From the NCBI GenBank assembly GCA_019095985.1, contig CM032669.1, forward strand, positions 36,125,756 through 36,189,755: a stretch of DNA of 64,000 nucleotides, in the 5' to 3' direction. Origin of the DNA: Streblospio benedicti. Its lineage: Eukaryota > Annelida > Polychaeta > Spionida > Spionidae. A model generated the notes under the pieces. It searched no databases. It saw nothing but the letters and a program-made list of their open reading frames with translations, and had not been told where the DNA came from. A program made the translations under genes and the position numbers. Of the stretch, positions 1-14,200 are shown piece after piece. Within the stretch, counting starts at the first letter, position 1. Every line of letters begins with the position of its first letter.

Positions 1-454
1 CGAAGATGGACTCAAATTATGAACATTTACTGTGCATAGAAAATTGGTGCAGAAGGTCATTCTGATGATACCAACGGTTAGTTGGTAAAACTGTCAATGT
101 TGTAAGTAAAAAACGTGTTGTGATTTCAAGAAATATGTATATAAAAGGTATTGATTGGTTTTTATATTTCCACCTTAAAACAAAATTTAAGCACTTGAGC
201 TATAACACTGTGACCTGTAGAGGAGTAACAGGCCAAATAGACAGAGGTAAGGACTAACACAATTAAAGGCGAAACTGTAAGACACACTGGAAACAACGTG
301 TAGTGAGAAATATCCCAGGAAAATTCTACCAGTAAATAAAAATTTAATTATATATAGAGTTAAGCCAATATATATAGAGTTAAGCCAATTAAAGCAAAGC
401 ATTAATTACAAAGAAATTACAAATAAAATATTGATAGGTTTCAATAGTCTTATT

Positions 455-3400
455 TTATAAGAATAGTTGAGTCATTTTTCGAATAAAAGGAGAGAGAGAA
501 AAGTTCCTACTTTGTACAGGTCGACTTGCTGCGGATGCAGTTTTCGTGATTTCCGAGGATGCTCGAGGTGAAGAATTGGACTCTTTTCTACACATTGTAG
601 ACAAACACAGAAACGCTTACATAAAGAAGATAAGCTACAGAGAAGATATCTATATACAGCATACCACTTTAAAGAACTTGTCATTTGATATTGAACTTCA
701 CAACAAATACCAATTGTTTATTTGTTTGTTTATTTATTATAGTGACAAGGTATGTACATATACAACAAAACTGACTAAATTACACCAGCTGGATGAAATT
801 ATCTATAAGATTCTGATTCCATATAAACATATTTTTTAATATAATATACATGGGGCCAAACCCAGGGCTCTGAATATATATTTTCTAATAATCTAAAATG
901 CAAAAATTGTTCAGTAATACATCACACTAAACAATATATTATCATATTTTTAATGACATGTTCTTTAAAGTGGTGATGCACACAACTGTAAACATCCATA
1001 TACCATAAATTGCTGATTCATCGCCTTTTATGATAATTTGGGTAACCAATGGACCGATCTAACTTTTTACGTCTAATGTAAAAGTATCCACCTGCACCAA
1101 ATATGTTCACTTTTCGATGCTCTTAACCTACCGCCATTTGCAATATGACAACCTCCGCTCTCATTGGTCAGCCAATCGACTCAAAGCGGATGTAAATATA
1201 GACAAACACCACGTGGAATAGCCACGTGCGCAGCCTCTATCACCCACAATAATATTTTAAATGTCAATTATGTAGCAGGACAACTTAGAGTTACTTTTTT
1301 ACTAGCATCAAAGCAGACGATCAAAGCACACGAAGTGTCCATTTGTGACAACAACACTACTAGACGTCAATACTAAAGTACAGTCTGTTTCATAACCATA
1401 GTTCATGGACATGAGTGCTTCATTTCTGGCCTACCAACCATGTAACATACACGTTTATTTGTGAGATGCACATGCTGCGATTTGATTGGCCAATACCAAT
1501 TTGTGGGTGGAGTTCGGATCGGTCCATATGCTTATTCACTAGCAACTATAAAATCCCTTAATTTGATGTTCCCCTTTATTTTCTATGAAAAAAATGTTCT
1601 CAGTTGTGTTGTTTTTTTCTAGTTCAAATATGTCCAAAGACGCAATGGAGTGGGCAATTGGTCAAATTTTATACTTTCATTCAAATACTGCGATTGTTCA
1701 GCTTATTACAGTGTATATGGTGTGCTTTCAGATAAATTTTTTACACACAAAAAGAACTGAAATATAAAGTCTGAACAACTATGTACATACTGGTACATAA
1801 AAACATAAATGCTTATTTACAGCAAAACATAATATATTAACACATAAAACTAAGTGAAAGATATTTCTTGACTACTTATTTCATATTATATCTATTATTC
1901 GTGAAAAGAGACAGCCACCATTACCAAAACCAAAGCACAAAAATCAAACCATCCATGTTCACACAACATTATATGCACAAATTTTAAGCTGTGTAAATCC
2001 CACATTTTACCAATAGTACTATGATACAGAGTAACATTTTTGTATGTTATATGAACAGGTGTGGATTGAAGAAACCAATCAACCAAGGACTAACCTTGAT
2101 CAGACGAAACTATTATGGACTAACCTTGGTTGACGTGCAGAGCCAGGTCTTGGGGAACTAGATGATTCCCTATGTTCAAGACCAATAACTGTCTTTGCGC
2201 GCCTTGGTCCCTTTGGTGAACCCTTTGAGTGCTAAAATTAATAGGAAAAACTCCATTGACCAAACAATATTACCTCTGATGTCTACATCAAAGTAAAAGA
2301 AATATATATGCATTACCATTATACAGGCTAAAATACATACAAATACATCTCTACTTGTACACACAGAAAAGTAATTTTCCAATTTTTAGAAAATTGTTTA
2401 AAGATATTGCTCAGCCAAAACCATATTTGTTCTGTAAAATCTAGTATCAATAGACGATGCCTTATCCATTGCAAGTGTGATGAAAAAAATATCTATATTC
2501 TCCACGTTTAATACTTATTTCACCTTTAAAAATACCATGCCGTCTCGTCAACTAAAACACAAGGTCACATGATATTGCATAACCGAATGATTTTTGCCAG
2601 AGTTACCGTTGATTTCTAATGACAGACGTATCATTTAATTAACATGGAAGAGATAGGCGTCTTACGTGCACCGTGCAAGTTACGTCTGACGAAAATCATT
2701 CGGTTGACATTTTGCGACTGCACATGTTTTGTTGGGTATATGCCAGCCTCTTACTGCATGGTATTTAAATTTCTCTACATACTTTAATACGGTGTTTAAA
2801 TGAAAGAAATTTTCAGAATGCACAGAACACATCATAATGCTTCTCTATAAGCATACTTGTTCGGCCACTGAGCATAACCTTTAAGATAATGATATTCACT
2901 AACTATTCTATAACATAAACAATCATACTCTTTGGAAGCACATCATTGGTTTTCAGGGCTTGACATTTCCACACAGCCTTTACAAGTCCATTTTCATATA
3001 TGGCCGTGAGATATGACGATGTGGAAACAAAGAATACTGAGAAAATTCTCTGACTTTTATTAATGTAATGGTAAAAGAACAAATTACTGGTGGTGGGTTT
3101 GGTGTAAGGTTGGGCAGTTTTTCTACGCGACCTCGGTAGATATGACCATCTGCTCCTTGGATGTCTAATTCTTCTCTGAAAAAGACAATTAGATGTTTAA
3201 ATGTACAAAGTACTGATGAGATGCACTGTATGTACTGAACACAACATATTGTGTGGATGAGTGTCAATATTTAACTGTTTCAAACAACCCAATGAATGAC
3301 GTCCATATAATATAATTATCTGGTTCCTTGATCTAGTGCATAACATGATTTGAGACACATGTTCACTTCACATCAAAGGAAAAAATACAACGCAGGCTAA

Positions 3401-6400
3401 CAAATATACACAATAAAGTCATCACAATGTCACACTATTGTTTCGTTAATTTGATTTTCACACTTATGCTTTATTCTCGACTATAATAGTAGTGATCTAT
3501 ATGAAACAAAATGTTAAAGATTTTTTTTTAAAGTAATCACAGGAAAGAAATACTCACTTGTAAGCTGGGGTGGCTTCCTCGACGAAAAAGTTACTAGAAT
3601 AAATAAAACAAGCATGCACATTGAACACAAAGTATAAAAGTGAAAATAGAGCCATTGTATAAGCTATAGTTATGAAGTATACCATGATGTGTGAGCAAAA
3701 ATTGCAAACGAACAAAAGTTTTTATTGAACATTAATAACGAATAATCTCTATTTACTCATGGTCTGCAAGTTGATACGCTATTACAAGTTCTTTTCTTAA
3801 AAACATTCTACTGTGGTGCATACATTGGTGGTAGAAATCATGAACAAATATTTCATGCAATATCTAAACATCTGTGAAAACAATCAACAATTGCATACAA
3901 ATCAAACAAAAACCATGAGCAAAACTTTTAAGTTGATCTCATGTCTTCAATGAACAAGATATGAAGTAGAGTCCTCACGAATACCTCTGTACCAGGTCAG
4001 GGGATGTGTTTGGCATAACCACGAGTACAGCTTGCCCGTCTAGTACCCGAATATTTTCAAAATTTGCTAATTTCATTAAAAACACTGAAATTTATCACAA
4101 GAAATCAAATAGGTCATTGTTCTAACAAGCTCAATTTATCAGTTGTGCAAAATTCTCTGCCTAGTTATTAATTCTTTTAGATATCATTTTCACTCGGAGG
4201 CCACAGCCGCAAAAACACAGTACTCTATGAAAAATCAATAATTCTAAAATGAACAAAATGTCTGTGAGAAAAACGTTACAAAAAACTGATACAGTCCGAT
4301 TGCTTCTTAAATTACACTCTTACATTTTGATACTGCCCCTACATATCATATACGGTTGGAAACATCAACGTTTGCACTTTAAGATTGTCAGTTTATATAT
4401 TGATTTTTCTTAAGTACCAACAACTCATGATTCTGCGAACTTAGACACCAGTAAAAATCACTCTCCCAAACATTCTCAATGTTTGGTGTTAAATTGCAAA
4501 AATGCGTTCATCGAGACATCTTGGAAAGGGTCTTAATCGTAAGTTTAACCTCTTGTCTACAACATATCAAAATATTAATCTTTTTGGTCGGTGCGCATGG
4601 TCCGAAAAAAGCAAAGATATTTCGTAACTTTGGCTATTTCTAACAGCTTTCCCCATTTAAACACATTATAAGAAATCTGACCTAGATAACTTCCGGTACT
4701 AGTCGCATAACGAACTTAATCAGCGTGGACACATTTTGTTAGTACAAGATAGCTCTATAATAACGTTTTTCATGTAGGATGGCATTTCAGAATATTAAGA
4801 TTCGAGTGCGCAAGCATCGTATTTTGGTAACAAACTTAGGCTAAAATGTGCATTTTGCAAGAGATAACAAGCCGAGCGCACCTGCCACTTCCAGGAAAAG
4901 ACCGCACTTCAAAGAGATCACACGCTGCTGCGGGCGTAACTGTGTAAGGACTAACGTAAAATACTGCAGAAATCCTAATCTTAAAATAACATTACAGGCG
5001 TATAGAGTGGTCTTGGCGTGTTAACCAGCCACCTGGCACAGATAAATAACTGTTGATTATGCAATTGCCCTTCGAAATTTCTTTGTTTAAATAAGCAGCA
5101 CTATCATAAACATGTGTTGAATTTTGCCTCTATAATGTAATTGTTGACCGTTATAAGTTCAAATATACACCATTTTAACTTATTAGTTGAACCAGCAGGG
5201 GTTAGCTGTAGAGGCTAGCTGTTGGATCGACATACCAAAAGAAAATAGTGATGCTATTTTATTTTCTGGTATTATAATCAGGTACTCGACTTTGGGTTGG
5301 GTTTGGCTGGTCCGGTACCCTCGATCAAAATTTTGTACTCGTGAGGAGTCTAATATAGAGTAGACAATTTCACAGTTTCAGATTTGCATCTGTATACCCA
5401 TCCAAATAGAAATGTTGGTGCTGCAGTGTTATATTTCGAAATTACAGGTTCTTCAAACAGGGTGTTATTCTGTCTTGTAGCAGAGTAACACAGGCAACTG
5501 TTCCAAACGTATGGCTAATTTTTTTTTAGTTAGCAGTCTATTGAAATGGTGGATCATCGTGATTGATCTGAAACTGTAACTTGATGGGTGCCCTTACAAT
5601 TACTTGATGTGTGGTCTGTTTATACAGTAGAGAACATACTTGACATGTGCAGCGCGTGTCTGCCGTCGCTGGGGGAATGTCAGCGTGTGTGACCCTCCAC
5701 ATGCTCTTGCATGCGCATACAAGTCCATGATCTCTGTACTTTGTGGACCACTGAAAAGTCAATAATAATGTATTCAATCTAGTGTACAGTCTGTGCCAGT
5801 TTCTTTAATTCTCGATTGGTACAAATTTTTACAAAATGAAATGATTATAAGCAACAAAAATAAGGTGTCATGTACATATCAACCTCTTGAACACAAAATT
5901 CTATGTTTTTAAATGCTATTTCTTTATGTCTTCGTGAATTAAGGATAACTAACAGTCTAAATGAATAAATTATTGCAAGTACGTTATGTTCTAATCACAC
6001 TTCTGGCTATGGTGCACACCTAAGACTACAGTCAATTCTGATAATGATAACGTATCTACAATGTACATCCAATCACCAATAACTTTTCCATGTATATACA
6101 GTTATATTCTACTTAATCCTGTTGTTCTCTGTATAGTACAGAGAAAACTTTTCTTTTTTTTCTTCATTTTTTTACAGAGAAAACTTGCAAAGAAGATAAA
6201 ATATAAAGCGGACATTTCATATTTCAAGAACTTTTTAATACATTACATAGAATGAACATGATGAATGTGTGATTAGTTCCTATCAAGATCTAATAATGCC
6301 TACGCTCAATAGACAAGAAAAATGCATGATTAATTATGTTAAAAAATTTATCATATATAAGATTTATTGGTTTGTCCACTGATTACAATCAATATGTCTA

Positions 6401-8228
6401 TATGACTGTTTCATAACAAAACATACCATAGTCAAATGGCATGACTATAGATGAAATATTTATAATGATATTCATAATGAATACTGCTTATAAAGGAAGC
6501 ATTATGGTGATAGTTATCTTGACGTAAGATATGCTTGATATGATTACATAATGTAAGGTAAGATGAGTTTCAATGAGTGATGCAAGATAAAGTGAATGTG
6601 CTCAGCTGATATGACACTAAGATAAAAGTGCATGGAAAAAATTAATGTCAAGATTTGGATGAATTCATACTCTTACCATAGCTGGAGATATTGTAGTGTA
6701 CAGTTTGCACACCAGGACACACAAAAATGCTTCAATTTGTTTACACAGTAAACAGAATGCTAGGATTTTTCTCTCGAAAAAGAGGCATATCTAACATGTC
6801 ATAAAATAGATGATTTCAATTATATCAAAAGTTGTTATAAAAGAGATTTGTCTTAAACTACATTACATGTACTCACACTGTCATGTTCAATTTTGTTTCA
6901 CGTTGTTTACACTTGCCAAATCTCTCTCTGCCAAAGTGCACATCATATGCCTCATTGTTAAATTGCACTAAAGCTCGTAGTTTTGCAAGCTGCTTCGTGT
7001 ACAGGGCATATGTGTAGTTGGTCTTGTTTTTGGTCATACAACATTGGCATTGACTTAAGAAGAAAGAACGAAATGATGATCAGTGATGATGAGAACAGGA
7101 GAGACATTTATGAAAACAAAATGATTGACGATGAAAATGATTATGCCCCAAATTCCTGATAAAGCGCTATATGCTTGTAGAGAATTTTCTCGCATGGATC
7201 CTGATTGTTTCATGCATGCTTTTGGTCTCGTGGAACATTCCACTTCGATTTAAACATTTCATTTCCTGCGCCAGTGGTGGCTACCACAGCGCTGACCATA
7301 AACACAGTGATAAAACGCTTGATCAGGAATTTCAGGCTATGATAATAACTATAATGATCTGGAATAATAATGGCAGAATAATAATAAGGGATGGAGGAAG
7401 ATGAAGGGGGATGAAAATGAGAATGACAAATGAAAATGATCAAAGAAAAATAGATATGCTACAGAATATGTTAAAAAATGATATTTCTGATCTGTGATGA
7501 TATAATACCTAAAACGCCCAAGCTAAAAAAAATCTGAACACACTAGATTGAAAATATAGACTACATGAAAGAAATATATACCTATGAGTAACACACATCT
7601 TTTAGGCTAAAAAGATATCTATGAATAATTTACATTGGTCACATCAAATGCATTTTGGGGGTTATTTTGAAGCTAAAAATTGGGGATCATTACTGGTATG
7701 CGGCAACTGTGACGCAAGCACTGAAGAAAAAATTACATAAATATTGTAAAATAATTGGCAAAATAATTGACGTCATAAAAAGCAAAATTGTTATCACTTA
7801 TTCATTTACAAACATGGACTGATTCAGATTCCTAATAATAAAAGTAGCTTCTATTCTAAGATACACATTTCATTTGTCTGAGTCTACAAAGAAGTGAAAT
7901 GTTATGGTGTTCTAAAACTATGTTGAAAATAGAGATCATTCAATTCTTCAATAGAATCAGTTCAAACCCATGGCACATGGAAAAGAATAAAAGAGACTCA
8001 AAAACTATATTTTGTATATACATGGGAGTGATCGTACACAAGTTATTAAGTTGTGGGAAAAACACCAATGACTCATGTCGATACAACGCAATTTAAGCAA
8101 TATATTTGTTCTCAAACTGAACAACTTGTGTACTTTATGTACAAGTTGAGAGCAGGATTTTAATACAGCAATATGTCTGTAACACAGGACATTACTTGTA
8201 ACCAGGAATCAAAGGTGGAAGACCATCT
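455..8228 (-). CDS. QRICH2: DUF4795 gene, C-terminal exons
   Basis: Exons 8228-8196 (33 nt, DGLPPLIPGY), 7053-6913 (141 nt, NYTYALYTKQLAKLRALVQF...), 5750-5640 (111 nt, STEIMDLYAHARACGGSHTL then TFPQRR), 3593-3558 (36 nt), 3175-3088 (ELDIQGADGHIYRGRVEKLP), 2231-2125 (KGSPKGPRRAKTVIGLEHRE) and terminal 587-455 (Ser/Pro-rich, stop TAA at 457-455). Most of these exons share the same split-codon phase (1 nt + codons + 2 nt). CGGSHTLTFP and DGHIYRGR are family signatures. The terminal exon rests on phase and composition, so it is less certain. The only polyadenylation-like hexamer seen is a weak ATTAAA near 343-348. Confidence 0.5.
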
Positions 8229-11200
8229 CTGAAAATAAATGTTACATCCATAAACAACACACTGAAAAAGGGAAAAAGTTAGATCCATGACCCAAGTTTA
8301 AATATCATGAGAGCAATACCATGAATAATATTAAGTTTGGTGATAGTGTAAAATATTACAGCTATGAAGCATTCATAATTTGAATTCAAAATTTAGAGAC
8401 ACACATATATTTTGGCTTGCTCCATGACATTAAAAAAGATATTATTGCAAAGTTCAAAAAGATTTAAGTGTGCATAATTGACATTTAACAAAATGTGTCA
8501 GTATATTAATGAAGAACAATATTACAATGTACCAAAAATCTTTAAATATACAATATCAAAATACCGAAGCAAATATCAAATGTGGTGCTCACACGTACAC
8601 ACGTAATATGCGACGATACACTAAAATCTAAAAACTGTCAAACCTGAATCATGGACTGTGCTTATTAACAAATTCTTTTAAATCTATCCTGTACATATGT
8701 AATTATTCAAATTGTGTTGGTTTCATGCATAATTCATTGTATGCTATTTAACTAAATTTAACTAAGCCAGAATTCAGATTTGTGTCAGGAAGCAGCTTGT
8801 AATCCTCCTTACGTGTGAACATAGGGACTTTTTGCGCGGCTTATTTGTAAGATATCATCATAAGTTGATTGACTAGTTGAAACACTGTGTATATCAAATA
8901 AAAACATAATATAAATAGGCTCCACATAGGATCTCTATATAAAACACTGCAAAAGACCAAATACATGTCATGTGTACTATATAATATATCACAGCTGTTG
9001 AAGAATGATGTTTCTTCCCTGAAATTCAAATAACCGCGCTCAAAATTCAAATTTATGAAGCTATCAAATTTATGCCTTTCATAGCTGACTTTTTCAAGTG
9101 CTAAATATAACTGAAATGGGCAAATCAAAGACAGTATTTCGGAACTATTGCTAGAATTTCCAATCAATATGAAATAACTTGAAAAAAAACACGAATGAAT
9201 TAACATAGTAAAATAAGAAATACAATGTAACCAATTAGAATGTGGTCCTGGTCCGATTTCATCATAGCTTTGATTACAGCTAACAAAAGAATAACACATC
9301 ATAATACATGAATAAAACTAAACTAGAAAACAATATCGAAATTGATATCTATAGTTTTGAACTGCCATTACATATTTTGATGAGCATGTAGCTGATATGA
9401 TGAAAAAGATACATTAATACATTAGCTCAAAATGATGTATTTTTCACAATTCAAACTATGACAGTCCTCAACGTAAACTATAATGACCAATGATTGAAAT
9501 ATATAAATTAGATAGATTTTACAAGTTACAGTGTGCAAGAAGGCAAAACCATTGAAGTATATTATGTAGCTCCATGTCCTCAAAATTAAAGGCATTCGAT
9601 TAACGGATTACTCTAATAGTACCATCTACAAGCAATGTGGACTAATGTCATCAAATTAACAACTAGATCAGAAGTGTTCAAAGAACCCGGCGTCGCTAGA
9701 ACAACGTTGATTTATATGGGCAATTAAGACATATGATGAAACGGTGCATACTTTACTGTTAATCAAGTTCAACTGTTAAAAGTTGACTAAAACGTTATGG
9801 AAATTCTTGATTAAAACTACACAATACTGTAATCAGCCACACATGATATTGTGCATGAGTATGCTGTATTGATTTGCAGCAGGTATATTGATTTCATCAT
9901 GTTGGCTATATACATTGCTGCTAAGCTGAGTATTGATTTTTACTGATATTCAATGCACTTAGCCAGCAAAAAAAAACAATACTCATGCACAATATCATTT
10001 GTGGCTGAATATGAGGTTTTACGTGACGTAGAACGTGACGTAAAGCGTGGCGTGAAGCGTGGCGTAAAGCGTGGCGTAAAGCGTGGCGTAAAAAGCGTGG
10101 CGTAAAACGTGGCGTGATACGTGATACGCGTGATTCTCTCTGGCTAAGTGCATTGAATATCAGTAAAATGTCATAAGTGGCCTTCTAAAATACACAATTT
10201 AATTGGCAGAGCGCCCAAAATCGAATCACCTCAGTGTCGCCTCATACCTCACAGTTGTGTAAAGTTTGAACGAAATCTGTGGAACAGTAAAAGCTCTAGC
10301 TTGTCCGCAGACATACATACATACATACATACATAGAAACAAAGTGATCACAAGGCTTTCGCTTCAGCTACTGAAGCGACGCAATAATATGCAGAGTGGA
10401 TACTTACCCCTTAGCATGTTGGCGAATTTGCTCAATAGAGGGGAGGGATCTGTGCTCTCTGTGTGCTGGGGAAGATTTGGGCCGTCTGACAGACAACATA
10501 ATATTTGTGGTTGTTTACTTTTGTTTGCTTCATTGATGTGACTTCATAGGTAATTAAAAATGCTTTGAACATTCTATACTTCCTAGTGCTCTTATATCTA
10601 TACTTTCTTGTGTTTTATATATATTAGATTCATGAATTAAGATATTTACTTTCAATGGAGACAAACAAAACAAAAGATTACAGATTTAACAACTATCAGT
10701 GACATGATGTAATCTATCAATATTTGATAATTTGAAACCTAAACAATGGTATGGGTGCTGCAAACTTCATAATTTAACAGCATATATAAATCATCAATGT
10801 TATCACTCTATATGTCCACTCTGTAAGATAAGGACTAACTATAGCCCCATAGGGGTCAATGCCTGAACCAACCTTTCAGCTCACTGTAATCATTTATTGC
10901 TCATTTGTATGTGTTGAAATATAAATATTATTTATATCAATAACAAAATTCAGTACATGAATCTTTCAATAATTTGATCAGTATAAACAAAATCCTCAAA
11001 ATTTGAATTCATCGTGTCATGTCATACGTACAAAGGCAGGACATACAATTAATAGGGTTAACAAAAATCAGTCAAGAAAAAACAAACAGAACAAGAACAC
11101 AGCTGTTGCCGCTACAGTAAAACACTACCTGACTCGAGTAGGGCTTGGTGACCGGGGGTCTACATACGCAGTAGGTCTTGCAGATTGGGGGCGGCTATAA

Positions 11201-14200
11201 TTGCCACACAAAATAATACCACAATTCATACTTAGTTTTCATAATCAGTAAGTGAGTGACATTATAATCTTTGTCATGTACATTGTAGTACCACCAAACA
11301 CTATTTTACTCACCTATCTTGTTTAGCCAGTACGGTGGCATATTTAAAAGAATTTGCATATTTCCCGAGTTGAGAACATATTTATTCATTCAATATCAAC
11401 AGAGAAAGTGTTTTTCACGTACATGTAATTCAAAGTTTCGTGGCATATTGCTATGAAAAACATTCCTCGATAAATTACCGGTATGAATGTATTATAGTCA
11501 ACACCATTCACACTAATAATTTTAATATATAAGCATATATAAACATTTATATTTTAGTTATATTGGTGAAATTTTTAGAACTCCTGGAGAACGAAAAATG
11601 AAAATGAAAATATATTCTTCCCATAGATCTACATTTTCTTTTCACAGTAGTAGAATTTCAAGTATATTTTTCCTGTTATTGGACCTTATCAAAGATGGAT
11701 TTACCTAAAGACGAACATATTTTCTTGCTGAACATTGAAAGATTCAAAGTTGAGCTAGGTTCAAAGAAACTAATACAGTAATGATTAATATTTTAGACTC
11801 AAAAGTTTCTCAATCAAGCATTCAGCAAAATCTTGGCTGAAGCAGGAATTGTATTTTTTTTATGATTTGTCAGAAATATTTTAATATAACTGAATTAGAG
11901 GAATCTAAATTGGATTGGTCCCTTCTAACTCAGTCTAGACTGAATCCAGATAATGGTTATTCTTTTCACAAAATAGACTACATGAAATTCAAAAACATGT
12001 ACATAGAATGTTTGTTACTCACCCTTGTGGCATCATCTCCACAGGCCGGTCACAGGAGATACAATGGAACCGCTGAATCAGTTGTCTGCAAAAAAGCATC
12101 GATTACCCAGTCTGTCATTATTATAGATTATTTGATATTGATCGTCAATTTTCTTCACTCACTCTCCAAAATATAAACCACTATAGTTCAGATTTTTCTA
12201 AAAAGTATTCAAGTCACAAATTTCTAACAACTATAATTTAAAAATGAACGCATATATGCCAAGAAAGGATGGGAAGAAATTTTAAAAAGAATTATATATC
12301 CTTACTTCAATAAAATACGATACAATATATCGACAATGACCTTGCAATCAATTAGGAAATTTTGTACATAGTAGCAAGAGCCCATACTTGCGAATGCCAG
12401 CGGCGTCATCGTCTCCCTCTTGCTGTGGAGGCTGCAGAGTGTTCAGTTTACGCATCAGTGCGCGCAACTGCCGCTCTATCTCATCTCTAATTGGTCCAAA
12501 CTCCAAACGGTCCAGTTTGCCATCCAAGTCGTTGGACAGCTGTTCTAGTGCCTTTCTCCATTCTTCCTCCTTGAGGTGTCCATATTTGAAAAAGTAATAA
12601 TTTTTGCTATAGAGTGTGTGACATCTGATCTTATTGGACAAGGAATAAACATTTCATATATCACAGTCACCAAATAATAATTTTGGTGGGTTCCAGCAGA
12701 CTTTAATAAGTCAGATACTGAAAAATTTGGACCTTGTTTTTACATTGATTTCCTTTTCTAAATTTATTTTTTGCTGTTAACAATATTAAATGAAGTCTTG
12801 AGCTTTGTACAACTAACATCAATATTATCAATATTATTATATATTGAAAAAGAAATCAGCCACAATGCACTCCTGCTCACCTGGCTCTCGAGCTTGGCGA
12901 GGATGTCGTTGATAAGCTTGTTGAGCTCTTCCACCGTGGAGTCGAACAGTGAGCGGCTCACCTTGCCGTCAAGTTGACTCTTGTCAGCTTTGCCGTCCAA
13001 CTGAAACCACATTTGTATTGAAACCTTTTGTGTTAATTTTAAAAGCATTTGATTAGAAATTATCACAGAAAAGAGACATCGTAACCTAAATGTTGGAAGT
13101 GCTCAAGTTATTGGCAACAGCCAAACAAACTTCTATCTCCAAGGTAACATGTACATCTTACGTTATAAGTGAACTTGGTGGAGAAAACTATCTTAGAGGG
13201 TAAATGAGCATTTATTAAGTGAATGCTAATTAATATTTTTGGTCCGGCCAATATCTTGATAAAGGCAAACTGCACAAAACTTGCTGATGTTCCATTACCT
13301 AGATCCATTAATATACATGTGAAAGAAGAAAAGGATCACCGCTTTATTGATAAAAGTTGAAGAAATGAGCATACTTCTCCATCGACGTATCCCTTGTCTG
13401 CCTTGGTTTCATCCAGTACCTTGGTCGATCTGACAAGCGACTCAACTTCCCCTACTCGCTTGTTGTTCTCATCCACGAGGTGGTTACATATGCTGGCGAT
13501 CCTCTCCAGTTCTGATTGCAGGTTGTGCAATGCTGTCTGCAAACGCGCTAGAGCATCGGCATCCTACAGTGAAATGAAACTGTCTACATGTTTGTTTTTT
13601 TATTTCGATTTTATTGGTCAATTGGTGAAAGGTATTCTCTCTCACACAATTGACCTTCTTCAATGAGTTGTTGCTAAGGACATGGTATTTTTAATGACGG
13701 TTAAGTTCCATGATGAGGACTCCGCTGTGTGTAATATATGATTCAACGACTAATATTTATGTATTACAACTACAGCACAAATTTGAAAGATAGCAAGAGC
13801 TAGTTTTATAATAATGAACATAATGGCACCAAGATTCAAGTTCACAGTATCAGTGTAATTTGTTGATGTGTCCATTTGACTAGGTTTTAAATTTTGAAGA
13901 AAATATTTGACTATTTGATAATTTGATTTCAATAGAAATGCATGTTCCAACATGAAAATGAAAAGCACTGTACAAACACCCTGTCAACTTGAGTTGCAAT
14001 GTTCAAAATAGTTTTGATGATTCCTTTGATCTAACATAATACTCTTTGTTTAACAACTAATCAATTACTCAAAGTACAACACAAAATATATTTACAACTT
14101 AATACATTACAGAAATTAATTACAGTTATAAATGGCAAATAAAATCTTACTTTTGCTTATTAACCCTAATAAAATTTAATTTAAGTGTTGGCACGTAAAC

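Larger units (their letters stand above)
8229..12022 (-). other. Large intron of the DUF4795 gene
   Basis: A 3.8-kb AT-rich intron. It holds one full Helentron-like element (9661-10385) with an internal GCGTGGCGTAAA minisatellite. Otherwise I see no conserved coding exon; the open frames here are short and AT-rich. Confidence 0.5.

Noticed and set aside
1048-1530. Inverted ATGGACCGATC pair as a MITE
   Set aside because: Similarity is limited to about 12 bp and does not extend; could be chance.
6890-7040. Independent small gene starting at ATG 7037 (minus)
   Set aside because: Phase and splice sites fit it better as an internal exon (7053-6913) of the DUF4795 gene.
8841-9302. 153-aa minus-strand open frame in the DUF4795 intron
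   Set aside because: Rich in Phe, Tyr, Ser and Ile as expected from random AT-rich DNA; no conserved segments and it conflicts with the gene model.
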